From: an uncultured Psychroserpens sp.
Lineage (GTDB): Bacteria > Bacteroidota > Bacteroidia > Flavobacteriales > Flavobacteriaceae
DNA length: 64,000 bases
Assembly: GCA_947488655.1 (NCBI GenBank)
Contig: CANKZZ010000003.1
Span: forward strand, 496,001 to 560,000
Direction of reading: 5' to 3'
In this document: positions 1 through 8,336 of the stretch, piece after piece
How positions within the stretch are numbered: the first letter of the stretch is position 1
How the letters are laid out: each line of letters starts with the position of its first letter
The notes under the pieces: model-generated
Seen by the model: the letters and a program-made list of their open reading frames with translations, nothing else
The model's database searches: none
Told to the model about the DNA's origin: nothing
Position numbers and translations under genes: made by a program

Positions 1-32
1 CTCAATCGTATTGGTTGAGCGATTTAATATGC

Positions 33-67
33 AAAAAGAAAGTCCACTCAAACGAATTTGAATGGAC
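33..67 (-). terminator. Rho-independent terminator after the 98-838 gene
   Basis: Read on the minus strand, an 11-base-pair stem (42-52 with 57-67, one wobble or mismatch) closes a TTCG tetraloop and is followed by TTTCTTTTT. It lies 31 bases past the stop codon of the minus-strand gene at 98-838. This is the classic intrinsic-terminator layout. Confidence 0.8.
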
Positions 68-97
68 ATTGCTTTGATACTATTTTGTTTCAATGTT

Positions 98-838
98 TTA
101 GTTATTTGTACTTAGGTTTTTAGGCCAGTTACCTTTGGTGTCTGCTTCTTCCATAGAACCTACTTGTAATTTAGGACCTCTAACACCATCAACAGACATT
201 ACTTCTTTTTCTTTAGCCACTAAGTTTTTTTCTTGATCAAACAAGATTACTTCTTTATCAACAGATGCAGCAAACACAGGAATATTAGTTTCAGCTAAAA
301 CGCCAGCATCTAATTGTATTTTTGATCCTGCAGGACCAATTCCTTCAGGAAGATTCATCATTGTTTTATAACGTGTATCTGCTCCAAATAAAGAATCTTT
401 TACAGAGACATACCCTAAAGTATCAACTAATATTAAAGATTTGGTCATTGTTACACCTCCAAAACGTTTAGTTAATTCTTCATCTACAACAGTAGTATCT
501 CTACGTTGCGTAATTGTAAATTGTCCGTTCTCAATAAAACTAACAAGTTTGTCATAATCATTAGTAAACTGTCCTTTCACAGTTTTATGTGCTAACTCTG
601 CATCTCTAATATCTTTTAATTTTACGATAACCTTTTTATAGCGCTCGTCTTTAAGTTTATTAAATTTAATTTCGCCATATACTGACATTACAGTGATATA
701 ACCTAAAAAGATGATTAAAGCCCAAAGTACTAGATTTAATACTGGTTTAAGTTTTTTAGGTACAAATTTATCGATTACCCATACGATACCAATTGTAAGT
801 GCGATAAGACCAACAACTACAAGAATTACTTTTAACAT
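98..838 (-). CDS. Conserved two-TM membrane protein, function unknown
   Basis: I do not recognise a named family. The 246-residue product has two hydrophobic segments near residues 2-24 and 31-53, then a long soluble part that begins with a charged helix. A stretch around residues 75-105 (IRDAELAHKTVKGQF) resembles the helix of pilin-like or sensor proteins, but no prepilin cleavage site is visible. The N-in, two-helix anchor implies that the soluble part is on one face of the inner membrane. The start is ATG, and the gene ends 31 bases before a strong terminator, so it is probably the last gene of its transcript. It is likely a flavobacterial core protein; this is inference from its look, not from a match. 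Confidence 0.75.
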   Translation of the reverse strand: MLKVILVVVGLIALTIGIVWVIDKFVPKKLKPVLNLVLWALIIFLGYITVMSVYGEIKFNKLKDERYKKVIVKLKDIRDAELAHKTVKGQFTNDYDKLVSFIENGQFTITQRRDTTVVDEELTKRFGGVTMTKSLILVDTLGYVSVKDSLFGADTRYKTMMNLPEGIGPAGSKIQLDAGVLAETNIPVFAASVDKEVILFDQEKNLVAKEKEVMSVDGVRGPKLQVGSMEEADTKGNWPKNLSTNN

Positions 839-1056
839 AGTTAGTGTTTTTTTATTTTTATTAAGGAGTTACACAAATCTACAATTTTTTTTTATTCGTT
901 TAAAGATTGTAGATATAAAATCAATCAAAGGGGAAAGATATAAAATAACTTTCATATTCTATAACAAAATTTGTCTAGAAAGTGATTAAAACGTTTCGGC
1001 ATTAAACCTTATCTTGCATTTTAATTTACATTTTAATTTGTTTATCAAATCATTAG

Positions 1057-2484
1057 ATGACTGCATCAGATTTTTACAAACTACTCATAAAAAAGTTTCC
1101 ATTTAAACCTACTTTAAAGCAAACCATTGCTTTAGAGCAATTGTCTAATTTTGTTTTTGACGATTCTCCTAACGTATTATACCTTTTAAAAGGGTTTGCA
1201 GGAACAGGTAAAACGAGTATTACAGGTACTATTGTTGCCAATTTGTGGCATACAAAAAAAAGTGCAATTTTATTGGCACCAACAGGTCGGGCAGCAAAAG
1301 TTATATCTAATTATTCAAAAAAAGAGGCTTTCACGATTCATAAAAAGATTTATTTTCCGAAGAAAGATAGAGGAGGAGGTGTGAAATTTGTTTTACAGCC
1401 CAATAAACATCGCAACACTATATTTATAGTAGATGAGGCATCGATGATTCCAGATGTACCATCAGACTCTAAAGATATTGAAAGTAGCTCTTTACTAGAT
1501 GATTTAATTCGTTACGTATATTCTGGTCATAAATGTAAATTATTACTTATAGGTGATAAAGCGCAATTACCACCTGTAAAATCTGATCTTTCTCCTGCTT
1601 TAGATAAAAGACTTCTTGAGTTAAATTATGATAAGCATGTAACTAGCATTGAATTAGATGAAGTGGTAAGACAAAGTCATGACTCTGGTATTTTAAGCAA
1701 TGCAACTAGAATTAGAGAAGTTATTGAAGAAGATTTTTATGAATCATTTACATTTAATCTCAATGGGTTTGATGACATAGTAAGACTTATAGATGGTCAT
1801 GAAGTTATGGATGCCATTAATGACTCTTATAGTGCAAATGGTCACGAAGACACTGCAATAATTGTTAGAAGTAACAAGCGAGCCAATTTGTATAATCAAC
1901 AAATACGAAATCGTATCTTATTTAATGAGAATGAACTTACTGTTGGCGATTTTTTGATGGTGGTTAAAAATAATTATTTCTGGATTAAGCCAACAACCGA
2001 AGCTGGTTTTATTGCCAATGGAGATATTATTCAGGTTTTAGAAATATTTTCAATTACTACGCTTTATGATTTTCGCTTTGCGGAAGTTAAAGTCCAAATG
2101 GTAGATTACCCAAACATGAAACCGTTTGAAACTGTATTACTCTTAAATACTATTGAAGCAGAAACTCCTTCACTTACCTACGAAGATAGTAATAGGTTAT
2201 ATCAAGAAGTTCAAAAAGATTATGAAGACGAAACGTCTAACTATAAAAAGTTTTTGAAAATTAAGGGAAACAAACATTTTAATGCCTTGCAAGTTAAATT
2301 CTCTTACGCTATAACTTGTCATAAATCACAAGGTGGACAATGGAATACCATATTTGTAGAACAACCTTATTTACCTAATGGTATAGATAAAGATTATATG
2401 AGATGGTTATATACAGCAGCTACAAGAGCCAAAGATAAATTGTATCTTATTGGCTTTAAAGATGAATTTTTTGAGGACCAATAA
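1057..2484 (+). CDS. RecD-like superfamily 1B DNA helicase (AAA family ATPase)
   Basis: This is probably a DNA-dependent ATPase/helicase acting in DNA repair or recombination. Walker A is GFAGTGKT at residues 46-53, Walker B is VDEAS near 125-129, and motif III is GDKAQLPPV at 166-174. The C-terminal UvrD_C_2-type region carries CHKSQGGQW near residue 425 and an AATRAK motif near the end. At 475 residues it is shorter than RecD2 (about 700-800) and lacks the long N-terminal helical region, matching the short RecD-like ATPases annotated in Bacteroidota. Start is ATG. The gene has its own upstream gap of about 220 bases. The helicase family is firm, but the in vivo role is not known. Confidence 0.85.
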   Translation: MTASDFYKLLIKKFPFKPTLKQTIALEQLSNFVFDDSPNVLYLLKGFAGTGKTSITGTIVANLWHTKKSAILLAPTGRAAKVISNYSKKEAFTIHKKIYFPKKDRGGGVKFVLQPNKHRNTIFIVDEASMIPDVPSDSKDIESSSLLDDLIRYVYSGHKCKLLLIGDKAQLPPVKSDLSPALDKRLLELNYDKHVTSIELDEVVRQSHDSGILSNATRIREVIEEDFYESFTFNLNGFDDIVRLIDGHEVMDAINDSYSANGHEDTAIIVRSNKRANLYNQQIRNRILFNENELTVGDFLMVVKNNYFWIKPTTEAGFIANGDIIQVLEIFSITTLYDFRFAEVKVQMVDYPNMKPFETVLLLNTIEAETPSLTYEDSNRLYQEVQKDYEDETSNYKKFLKIKGNKHFNALQVKFSYAITCHKSQGGQWNTIFVEQPYLPNGIDKDYMRWLYTAATRAKDKLYLIGFKDEFFEDQ

Positions 2485-2494
2485 TTTATCCTTC

Positions 2495-3010
2495 ATGAAA
2501 TGTACAATGATCTTATTTTTAATGTTTACAGCTTTTAGCTATGCTCAAAGAGACCGTGTGCCTATAGATAGCATTCATAATAAACGACTATGTACAGTTT
2601 ATCCTGGCATGACCAAGTTTCAAACTATACAAGAATCTTTTGATGAGTCTAAGCTTGTCTTTACAGGTAAAGTTATTGAAGTAATTAGGACAGAAACAGT
2701 AGAGTCTAGCGATTTCGGTTTTGATGAAAACGGAAAAGAGATAGCTCTACATATAGAACCTATATATAACTATTGGTATATTTTTGAAGTGAAGAGGTGG
2801 TTTAAGGGAGATGCTAAAACCAAAAGAGTTAAAATTTATTCAAGAATTTATAGTAATGTCTCTCCATTACTATTGCTTAACAAAAATTACTTAATTTTTG
2901 CTGTAGAAGGAGAGTTGCAAGAATCACCATATATTTATTGTAACGGAAACTCAACTATTTTAGAGTATGCCTCTCAATATATTAAGGAGTTAGAATTAAT
3001 ACATAAATAA
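2495..3010 (+). CDS. Secreted protein with weak NTR/TIMP-like pattern
   Basis: A longer frame starts at 2450 inside the helicase gene, but ATG 2495 begins a good signal peptide (hydrophobic core ILFLMFTAFS followed by YAQ), so I take 2495 (171 residues). The mature part has a C-x-VYPG motif, a VFTGKVIEV strand, a tyrosine-rich YWYIFEVKRWFKGD segment and a late CNGNS. This order recalls the OB-fold NTR/TIMP-like domain found in secreted proteins, with possible cysteine pairing. It starts 10 bases after the helicase stop and its own stop overlaps the next start by one base (TAATG). Exported location is well supported; function is unknown. Confidence 0.7.
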   Translation: MKCTMILFLMFTAFSYAQRDRVPIDSIHNKRLCTVYPGMTKFQTIQESFDESKLVFTGKVIEVIRTETVESSDFGFDENGKEIALHIEPIYNYWYIFEVKRWFKGDAKTKRVKIYSRIYSNVSPLLLLNKNYLIFAVEGELQESPYIYCNGNSTILEYASQYIKELELIHK

Positions 3011-3576
3011 TGACTACAGACACTATTATAAGTATATTTTTAGGTATTGGGTTGTCTGCATCTGTTGGCTTTAGAGTTTTTGTGCCTTTATTTGCGTTAA
3101 GTCTTGCTGCCCATTTTAATCTTTGGGAGCTCAATGATTCTTGGCAATGGATTGGGAGTTTAACAGCAGTAATTACATTAGGAGTTGCTACTGTAGTTGA
3201 AATTTTTGGATATTATATACCTTATATAGACAACTTATTAGATTCTATTGCTATACCATTAGCAACTATTGCAGGAACAGCAGTTATGGTATCTACAGTG
3301 GCAGATTTAAGTCCTGCAATTACTTGGGCTTTAGCAATTATTGCAGGAGGAGGAACAGCTGCAGCAGTTGCAGGAAGTTCGGGTGTCACGCGATTAGCAT
3401 CTACAACGACCACTGGCGGATTTGGCAATCCTATCGTATCTACTCTAGAAACAGGAAGCTCCATAATTATGTCAATAGTGTCATTATTTATCCCTGTATT
3501 AGCATTTATTTTTGTTCTAGTAATATTCTATTTTGTTTTCAAAATCTTTAAAAAGTTTAAGCGAAGTAAGACTTAA
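3010..3576 (+). CDS. DUF4126 family membrane protein
   Basis: The 188-residue product is almost wholly hydrophobic with about five membrane segments. It shows the DUF4126 hallmarks: an early GLSASVGFRVFVPLF segment, a central EIFGYYIPYIDNLLD segment, and a Gly/Ala-rich AGGGTAAAVAGSSG loop. A lysine-rich tail ends the protein. Function of the family is not established; the small-residue-rich helices suggest an inner-membrane channel or carrier. It is translationally coupled to the preceding secreted protein by a TAATG overlap. Confidence 0.85.
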   Translation: MTTDTIISIFLGIGLSASVGFRVFVPLFALSLAAHFNLWELNDSWQWIGSLTAVITLGVATVVEIFGYYIPYIDNLLDSIAIPLATIAGTAVMVSTVADLSPAITWALAIIAGGGTAAAVAGSSGVTRLASTTTTGGFGNPIVSTLETGSSIIMSIVSLFIPVLAFIFVLVIFYFVFKIFKKFKRSKT

Positions 3577-3591
3577 ATGGTATTAAATATC

Positions 3592-3599
3592 TATTTTTG
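3592..3599 (+). promoter_or_regulatory. Candidate -7 box upstream of kdsB
   Basis: TATTTTTG fits the Bacteroidota -7 consensus TAnnTTTG and lies 22 bases before the kdsB ATG. No clear -33 TTG is found at a spacing of 17-21, so the call is tentative. Confidence 0.35.
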
Positions 3600-3621
3600 A
3601 TACACCATTAATGTTGTTTAC

Positions 3622-4350
3622 ATGAAGATAATTTCAATGATTCCCGCACGATATAGTGCCTCTCGTTTTCCAGCTAAACTTATGCAAGATCTAGAAGGTA
3701 AAACTGTTATTTTGAGAACCTATGAAGCAACTGTTGCTACGCAACTATTTGATGATGTTTATGTAGTAACAGATAGTAAAATCATTTTTGATGAAATTAC
3801 ATCAAATGGTGGTAAAGCTATTATGAGTATAAAAGAACATCAATCTGGTAGCGACCGCATTGCAGAAGCTGTAGAAGATTTAGATGTAGATATTGTAGTT
3901 AATGTTCAAGGTGACGAGCCATTTACAGAACGAGAGAGTTTAGAAAAAGTTTTGAAAGCATTTAAAGATGATGATAATAAAGAAATAGATCTAGCATCTC
4001 TAATGGTAGAAATTCATGATTGGGATGAAATAAATAATCCTAATACCGTAAAAGTTATTGTAGACCAAAACAACTTTGCATTATATTTTTCTCGCAGCCC
4101 AATACCATTTCCAAGAGATAGAGAAGCTGGAGCCAGATATTTTAAACATAAAGGGATATATGCTTTTAGAAAAGAAGCTCTATTAGACTTTTACAAACTA
4201 CCAATGCGATTTATAGAGGCTACCGAAAAAATTGAGTGTATTAGATATTTAGAATATGGTAAACGAATTAAAATGGTAGAAACTACTATTGAAGGTGTAG
4301 AAATTGACACTCCCGAAGATTTAGAACGAGCAAAAAAACTTTGGAAATAA
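3622..4350 (+). CDS. kdsB: 3-deoxy-manno-octulosonate cytidylyltransferase (CMP-Kdo synthetase)
   Basis: Activates Kdo (or an amino derivative) with CTP to CMP-Kdo in the cytoplasm, supplying the inner core sugar of lipopolysaccharide. The N-terminal nucleotide-binding motif [14 protein letters not shown] covers residues 7-20. NVQGDEPF near residue 93, RSPIPFPRD near 154 and a C-terminal [10 protein letters not shown] complete the family pattern. Length (242) is typical. It heads a tight cluster: the next gene begins directly after its stop. A kdnB-like gene lies about 1.4 kb downstream, so the true substrate might be 8-amino-Kdo, as shown for the Shewanella kdn cluster; that substrate is an inference here. 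Confidence 0.95.
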   Translation: MKIISMIPARYSASRFPAKLMQDLEGKTVILRTYEATVATQLFDDVYVVTDSKIIFDEITSNGGKAIMSIKEHQSGSDRIAEAVEDLDVDIVVNVQGDEPFTERESLEKVLKAFKDDDNKEIDLASLMVEIHDWDEINNPNTVKVIVDQNNFALYFSRSPIPFPRDREAGARYFKHKGIYAFRKEALLDFYKLPMRFIEATEKIECIRYLEYGKRIKMVETTIEGVEIDTPEDLERAKKLWK

Positions 4351-5058
4351 TTGAGTAAAGAATATCAACATATAAAAGTCATTGGTTTTGATGCAGATGA
4401 CACATTATGGGTTAATGAAACCTATTTTAGAGAAGCAGAGTTGGAGTTTGCCAAATTAATGGCACCTTATGAAACTGCCAATAAAATAGATCAAGAATTA
4501 TTTAAAAAAGAAATTGAAAACCTCCCATTATACGGTTATGGTATTAAAGGCTTTGTACTTTCAATGGTAGAAATGGCAATTGAAATTTCTAATAACCAAG
4601 TCTCAAACAACACTATTAATAAAATATTAGACATTGGTAAATACATGCTGGACGCACCTGTTGAGTTATTAGATGGTATTGAAGATGTTTTACAAACCTT
4701 ATCAAAAAATTACAAGTTAATTGTATTAACAAAAGGCGATTTACTAGACCAAGAGCGTAAACTAGAAAAATCTAATTTAAGCTCATATTTTCATCATATA
4801 GAAGTGATGAGCGATAAGCAAGAGATTAATTATTCTAAAGTTTTAGATCATTTAGATATTAAACCATCTGAGTTTTTGATGATAGGTAACTCATTAAAGT
4901 CTGATATTTTGCCATTAGTTAATATAGGAGCAAAGGCAATTCATATACCATTTCACACCACATGGTTACATGAGCAAGTAAATGAAAACGAGACTGTTAA
5001 TAAAGACTATAAAACGATTACACGTTTATTAGAATTAATAATGTTAATAAAGAAATGA
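4351..5058 (+). CDS. HAD superfamily hydrolase (phosphatase)
   Basis: A haloacid-dehalogenase-type phosphatase with motif I DADDT at residues 14-18 (nucleophile and acid/base aspartates), motif II in VLTKGD near 125, and motif IV GNSLKSD near 178. A helical cap sits between motifs I and II (C1 type). The start is a TTG directly abutting the kdsB stop (TAATTG); no ATG exists near the N terminus, and motif I follows within 14 residues. Although beside kdsB, it lacks the short uncapped form of the Kdo-8-phosphate phosphatase KdsC, so I do not assign that. Substrate unknown. It is coupled to the next gene by an ATGA overlap. Confidence 0.85.
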   Translation: MSKEYQHIKVIGFDADDTLWVNETYFREAELEFAKLMAPYETANKIDQELFKKEIENLPLYGYGIKGFVLSMVEMAIEISNNQVSNNTINKILDIGKYMLDAPVELLDGIEDVLQTLSKNYKLIVLTKGDLLDQERKLEKSNLSSYFHHIEVMSDKQEINYSKVLDHLDIKPSEFLMIGNSLKSDILPLVNIGAKAIHIPFHTTWLHEQVNENETVNKDYKTITRLLELIMLIKK

Positions 5059-5675
5059 CCATTATAGATATTAATACTTGGGAGCGCAAGCAGCATTTTA
5101 ATCATTTTAAATCATTAAAAGACCCTTATTTTGCTGTAACATTTCCTGTAGATGTCACTAATGCTTATCATGTTGCGAAATCTAGTAATGTTTCTTTCTT
5201 CGGAAAATATCTGCACGATTGCATGAAAGCTATAAATGAAGTAGATGAATTAAAACTTAGAATAGAAGGAGATAGGGTCGTTAAATATGATATTATAAAT
5301 GCATCAGCCACATTAATGAGATCTAATAACACATTTGGATTTTCTTATATAGAATTTGATAATGATATAGACCAATTTTTGAGTCATCTCATTTCAGAAA
5401 AAAATAGAATAGAAGCTACCGGAGAATTATTTCCGTTGCGTAACGATTTGCAATGCATTCATTGCTCTGCAATGCCTTGGGTTAATTTTTCGGGACATAA
5501 AGAGCCCGTTTCTGGTGCGATAGACTCTATTCCAAAATTAGCATTTAGTAAGGTTGTTACACAAACTGATGGAAAAATGATGATGAATGTATCCATAAAT
5601 ATAAACCATGCTTTAGTTGATGGTTATCATGTTGGATTATTTACCGAAAAATTCCAACATTATTTAAATAATTAA
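5055..5675 (+). CDS. Chloramphenicol acetyltransferase-fold acyltransferase
   Basis: The 206-residue protein has the CAT-family layout and the catalytic HxxxDG motif HALVDG at residues 185-190. An early TFPVDVT strand and an AMPWVNFSG segment also fit. Classical CAT enzymes are about 215 residues and acetylate chloramphenicol, but chromosomal CAT-like proteins in Bacteroidota usually have unknown substrates. Position inside a Kdo/lipid cluster suggests an acyl transfer to an envelope molecule rather than drug resistance; this is inference. The start ATG overlaps the HAD stop by four bases (ATGA), so the two are translated together. Confidence 0.8.
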   Translation: MTIIDINTWERKQHFNHFKSLKDPYFAVTFPVDVTNAYHVAKSSNVSFFGKYLHDCMKAINEVDELKLRIEGDRVVKYDIINASATLMRSNNTFGFSYIEFDNDIDQFLSHLISEKNRIEATGELFPLRNDLQCIHCSAMPWVNFSGHKEPVSGAIDSIPKLAFSKVVTQTDGKMMMNVSININHALVDGYHVGLFTEKFQHYLNN

Positions 5676-5696
5676 AGATAAATCCAACTATGTTTT

Positions 5697-5704
5697 TATT
5701 TTTG
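5697..5704 (+). promoter_or_regulatory. Candidate -7 box upstream of the kdnB-like gene
   Basis: TATTTTTG matches TAnnTTTG and lies 17 bases before the ATG at 5722. A -33 TTG at the right distance is not seen. It may give the oxidase its own promoter within the cluster. Confidence 0.35.
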
Positions 5705-5721
5705 TTACAGAAGACAAATAG

Positions 5722-6804
5722 ATGAGTTATAAAAATTATCCAATGGTGTCCAGAGTTGTATTTGGGCGAGGCAGTTTTAATCAATTAGGAGATATAATCG
5801 CTCCTAAACGATTAAATGTAAAAGCTCCATTTATATTTTTGGTTGATGATGTTTTTAAAGGTAATCCTTTAATAACTTCAAGACTATCATTAGCTTACGA
5901 AGATCAACTACTATTTATATCTGCAAAAGAAGAACCAAAAACATCTCAAGTTGATGAATTGGTAGAGCAAATTATATTAAACCATAAAGACAGACCTTCT
6001 GGCATTATTGGTATTGGAGGAGGTACAGTAATGGACCTTGCAAAAGCTGTAGCAATAATGCTTACTAATGAAGGAGATGCAAAAGATTATCAAGGTTGGG
6101 ATTTAGTTAAAAATCCTGCTATTTATCACGTTGGTGTACCAACAATATCTGGTACAGGATCTGAAGTGTCTAGAACAACAATTTTAACAGGACCAGAAAG
6201 AAAACTTGGTATAAATAGTGATTTTACGCCATTTGATCAAGTTATTTTAGATCCAGAATTAACAAACGACGTTCCAAAAGACCAGTGGTTTTATACTGGT
6301 ATGGACTGTTTTGTACATTGCATAGAATCCTTAAATGGTACATATTTAAATGCTTTTAGCCAAAGTTACGGTGAAAAAGCACTTGCTCTTTGTAAAGAAA
6401 TTTTCTTAGAAGATAGTCTTACAACTCAAGATTCTCAAGATAAATTAATGATGGCATCTTGGCATGGAGGTATGAGTATTGCGTATTCTCAAGTTGGTGT
6501 TGCTCATGCTATGAGTTATGGTTTGGGTTATTTACTCGGAGTTAAACATGGTATTGGTAATTGCATTGTTTTTGAGCATTTAGAAGAATACTATCCAGAG
6601 GGAGTAGCAATGTATAAAGCCATGAGAAAAAAGCATAATATCTCGATACCACAAGGCATTTGTGCACATTTGGGAGACGATGAATTTAATACAATGATAG
6701 ATGTAGCATTGAGCCTAGAACCTTTATGGGAAAATGCTATTGGTAAAAACTGGAAACAAGTAATTACAAGAGACAAATTAAGGGATTTATACCAAAAAAT
6801 GTAA
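5722..6804 (+). CDS. kdnB: Iron-containing alcohol dehydrogenase, probable Kdo 8-oxidase
   Basis: A group III metal-dependent alcohol dehydrogenase of 360 residues. The NAD-binding glycine motif GIGGGTVMD is at 97-105, SGTGSEVSR lies near 142-150, and conserved metal-ligand motifs follow: DCFVHCIES, GVAHAMSYGLG and KHGIGNC. The N-terminal VVFGRGSFNQL and the neighbourhood (kdsB two genes upstream) match KdnB, which oxidises the C8 hydroxyl of Kdo so that the transaminase KdnA can make 8-amino-Kdo. No KdnA-type (DegT family) gene lies in this window. The dehydrogenase family is certain; the Kdo substrate rests on recalled similarity and context. The next gene follows after one base. Confidence 0.75.
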   Translation: MSYKNYPMVSRVVFGRGSFNQLGDIIAPKRLNVKAPFIFLVDDVFKGNPLITSRLSLAYEDQLLFISAKEEPKTSQVDELVEQIILNHKDRPSGIIGIGGGTVMDLAKAVAIMLTNEGDAKDYQGWDLVKNPAIYHVGVPTISGTGSEVSRTTILTGPERKLGINSDFTPFDQVILDPELTNDVPKDQWFYTGMDCFVHCIESLNGTYLNAFSQSYGEKALALCKEIFLEDSLTTQDSQDKLMMASWHGGMSIAYSQVGVAHAMSYGLGYLLGVKHGIGNCIVFEHLEEYYPEGVAMYKAMRKKHNISIPQGICAHLGDDEFNTMIDVALSLEPLWENAIGKNWKQVITRDKLRDLYQKM

Positions 6805-6805
6805 T

Positions 6806-7354
6806 ATGAAATGGCTAGCTCAAATTATCTATTTCAAAATATTAGGTTGGAAAGTTACAGGTAACAAAAATTTCTCTCAAGATACCGTTAAAAAAGCGGT
6901 AATTATTGCAGTGCCACACACGAGCTGGCATGATTTCTTTATAGGACTTTATCTTCGGAAAATTACAGGTGTTAGAACCAATTTTGTTGGCAAAAAAGAA
7001 TTGTTTACTTGGCCTTTTGGATATTATTTTAGAGCTGTAGGAGGCGCACCTCTAGACAGAACTTCTGGTCAAAATAAAGTAGAAGCAATTGCAAAGTTAT
7101 TTGAAAATAAAGAAGAGTTTAGATTAACATTGGCTCCAGAAGGTACACGCAAAAAAGTAGAGCAGTGGAGAACAGGGTTTTATTATATTGCTAAAGCTGC
7201 AAAAGTGCCTATAATCATGTTTACATTAGATTTTAAAAATAAGCAAAACCATATTTCTGAGCCATTTTATCCAACAAATGATGTAGATGCAGATTTTGCT
7301 GTAATGAAAGCTTTTTTTAAAGATGTTGTTGGTAAAAAGCCAGATTACTCTTAA
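6806..7354 (+). CDS. PlsC-like 1-acylglycerol-3-phosphate acyltransferase family protein
   Basis: A 182-residue membrane-associated acyltransferase. The catalytic HX4D motif is HTSWHD (residues 38-43) and the phosphate-binding motif is APEGTR near 113-118. A hydrophobic N terminus probably docks the enzyme on the inner membrane. It is shorter than housekeeping PlsC (about 240), matching the small acyltransferases common in Bacteroidota, which may act on phospholipid, ornithine lipid or other acceptors. The ATG is two bases after the oxidase stop, so the two genes form one transcript, ending at a hairpin at 7370. Confidence 0.85.
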   Translation: MKWLAQIIYFKILGWKVTGNKNFSQDTVKKAVIIAVPHTSWHDFFIGLYLRKITGVRTNFVGKKELFTWPFGYYFRAVGGAPLDRTSGQNKVEAIAKLFENKEEFRLTLAPEGTRKKVEQWRTGFYYIAKAAKVPIIMFTLDFKNKQNHISEPFYPTNDVDADFAVMKAFFKDVVGKKPDYS

Positions 7355-7369
7355 TCTAAAATAAAAGTG

Positions 7370-7395
7370 AAACAACCATTATAAGTGTTGTTTTT
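7370..7395 (+). terminator. Weak intrinsic terminator after the PlsC-like gene
   Basis: AAACAAC at 7370-7376 pairs with GTTGTTT at 7387-7393, giving a seven-base-pair AT-rich stem with a ten-base loop and a run of five T. It lies 16 bases after the stop codon. The stem is modest. Confidence 0.45.
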
Positions 7396-7647
7396 ATAAG
7401 ATGCTATCAAAATATAGACGAACCAAAACTTATTAATTACTCAACGTTTGAATGTGCAAATTTTTACTTTGGAAATAGGCATAACGTGCAAAACCGAATT
7501 ATAAATTACATCCAAACAGATTCCTCTCAAAATTTGAGCTATACGTAGACACAAATTGTAGACGTACTTAAGGCGATAAAATTTCCGAAGAGATTAAAAA
7601 ACGCAATATTTCTACCACAATTTCAATAAAAATTATGTTAGAGAAGC

Positions 7648-7812
7648 TTAGGGACTGTGATAGCAAAGAAGTTTTTTGATGATGATTATAATTGTAAATT
7701 TTATGATTAAATTCTCAATTAATTTTATTTATAATTCTAACTTTGGCATACATTTTGAATTAATTTAAAATGTAATTAATACTGAAACATAAAGTAAACT
7801 CATAGTCCCTAA
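7648..7812. repeat. Inverted-repeat-bounded element, possibly a small non-autonomous mobile remnant
   Basis: TTAGGGACTGTGA (7648-7660) and TCATAGTCCCTAA (7800-7812) are inverted copies differing at one position. They bound a 165-base block that has no coding potential. A miniature transposon-like element is one explanation. I see no convincing target duplication beside the ends, so chance pairing or a regulatory structure remains possible. Confidence 0.35.
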
Positions 7813-7835
7813 AAAGAAACAGAATTAATTATTAC

Positions 7836-7866
7836 AAAAGCTACTTAATTAATTTAGGTAGCTTTT
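7836..7866 (-). terminator. Hairpin terminator overlapping the SnoaL-like gene end
   Basis: AAAAGCTAC at 7836-7844 pairs with GTAGCTTTT at 7858-7866. On the minus strand the hairpin starts within the last codons of the gene ending at 7854 and is followed by TTTT. T-runs on both sides would allow it to act in either direction. Confidence 0.65.
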
Positions 7867-8336
7867 TTGTTTATTAATTTCTGCTCATATTTTGTTAAAA
7901 GCATATTGGTTTGTTGGTTTAGTTTTTTCTTAAAGTAAGAGGTGTTACCTAATAACCAACCTTTAAAACCAAATGCCTGTTTAGACCATGCATGCAAATC
8001 AAAACTATCTGTATGTTTAATAATCTTTCCATCTTTAAATTCAAATTTTGCAATAATCTCATTATGCACAGGTCTACCAGTTTTACTAAAAGTATAAAAA
8101 GCTTCCCAGTTAGCATTGCCTATGGTGTTTGTTAAATGTATGTTTGAGTAGTTAATCGTAAAATCTTTATCCTTTTGAGAGTCAATTAACATTCTCCACA
8201 TATTTTTTGCTCGATCACCTTTTAAAATACCAAATGCTGGATCTTCAAAAACGATATCTTTATGATAACATGCTACCATAGTATTGGCATCTTGATTTTT
8301 AAAAGCATTATAAAAGGTATGTAATAGTTCAATCAT
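7854..8336 (-). CDS. SnoaL-like / NTF2-fold family protein
   Basis: A 160-residue protein with the cone-shaped NTF2/SnoaL signature: an N-terminal helix IELLHTFYNAFKNQD, then CYHKDIVFEDPAFG, a central FYTFSKTGRPVHN strand and IIKHTDSFDLHAW. Such proteins are ketosteroid-isomerase-like, and many have unknown ligands. A TTG at 8351 could extend it by five residues, but ATG 8336 directly precedes the first family helix and is preferred. It stands alone between a terminator and a divergent lipoprotein gene. The fold is likely; the function is open. Confidence 0.8.
   Translation of the reverse strand: MIELLHTFYNAFKNQDANTMVACYHKDIVFEDPAFGILKGDRAKNMWRMLIDSQKDKDFTINYSNIHLTNTIGNANWEAFYTFSKTGRPVHNEIIAKFEFKDGKIIKHTDSFDLHAWSKQAFGFKGWLLGNTSYFKKKLNQQTNMLLTKYEQKLINKKAT

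Larger units (their letters stand above)
7355..7835. other. Long intergenic stretch with a decayed-looking frame and an inverted repeat
   Basis: No intact gene is visible. On the plus strand one frame is open for about 60 codons from 7360 to a TAG at 7537-7539 and then for 27 more codons to 7626. This is longer than expected in such AT-rich DNA and may be the remains of a gene. One copy of the TTTCCGAAG word lies in it at 7582-7590. From 7648 to 7812 an imperfect 13-base terminal inverted repeat encloses 139 very AT-rich bases (see the repeat entry). Confidence 0.5.

Noticed and set aside
4351-5058. KdsC (Kdo-8-phosphate phosphatase) for the HAD gene next to kdsB
   Set aside because: KdsC is a small uncapped HAD protein; this one has a helical cap and a different motif I setting.
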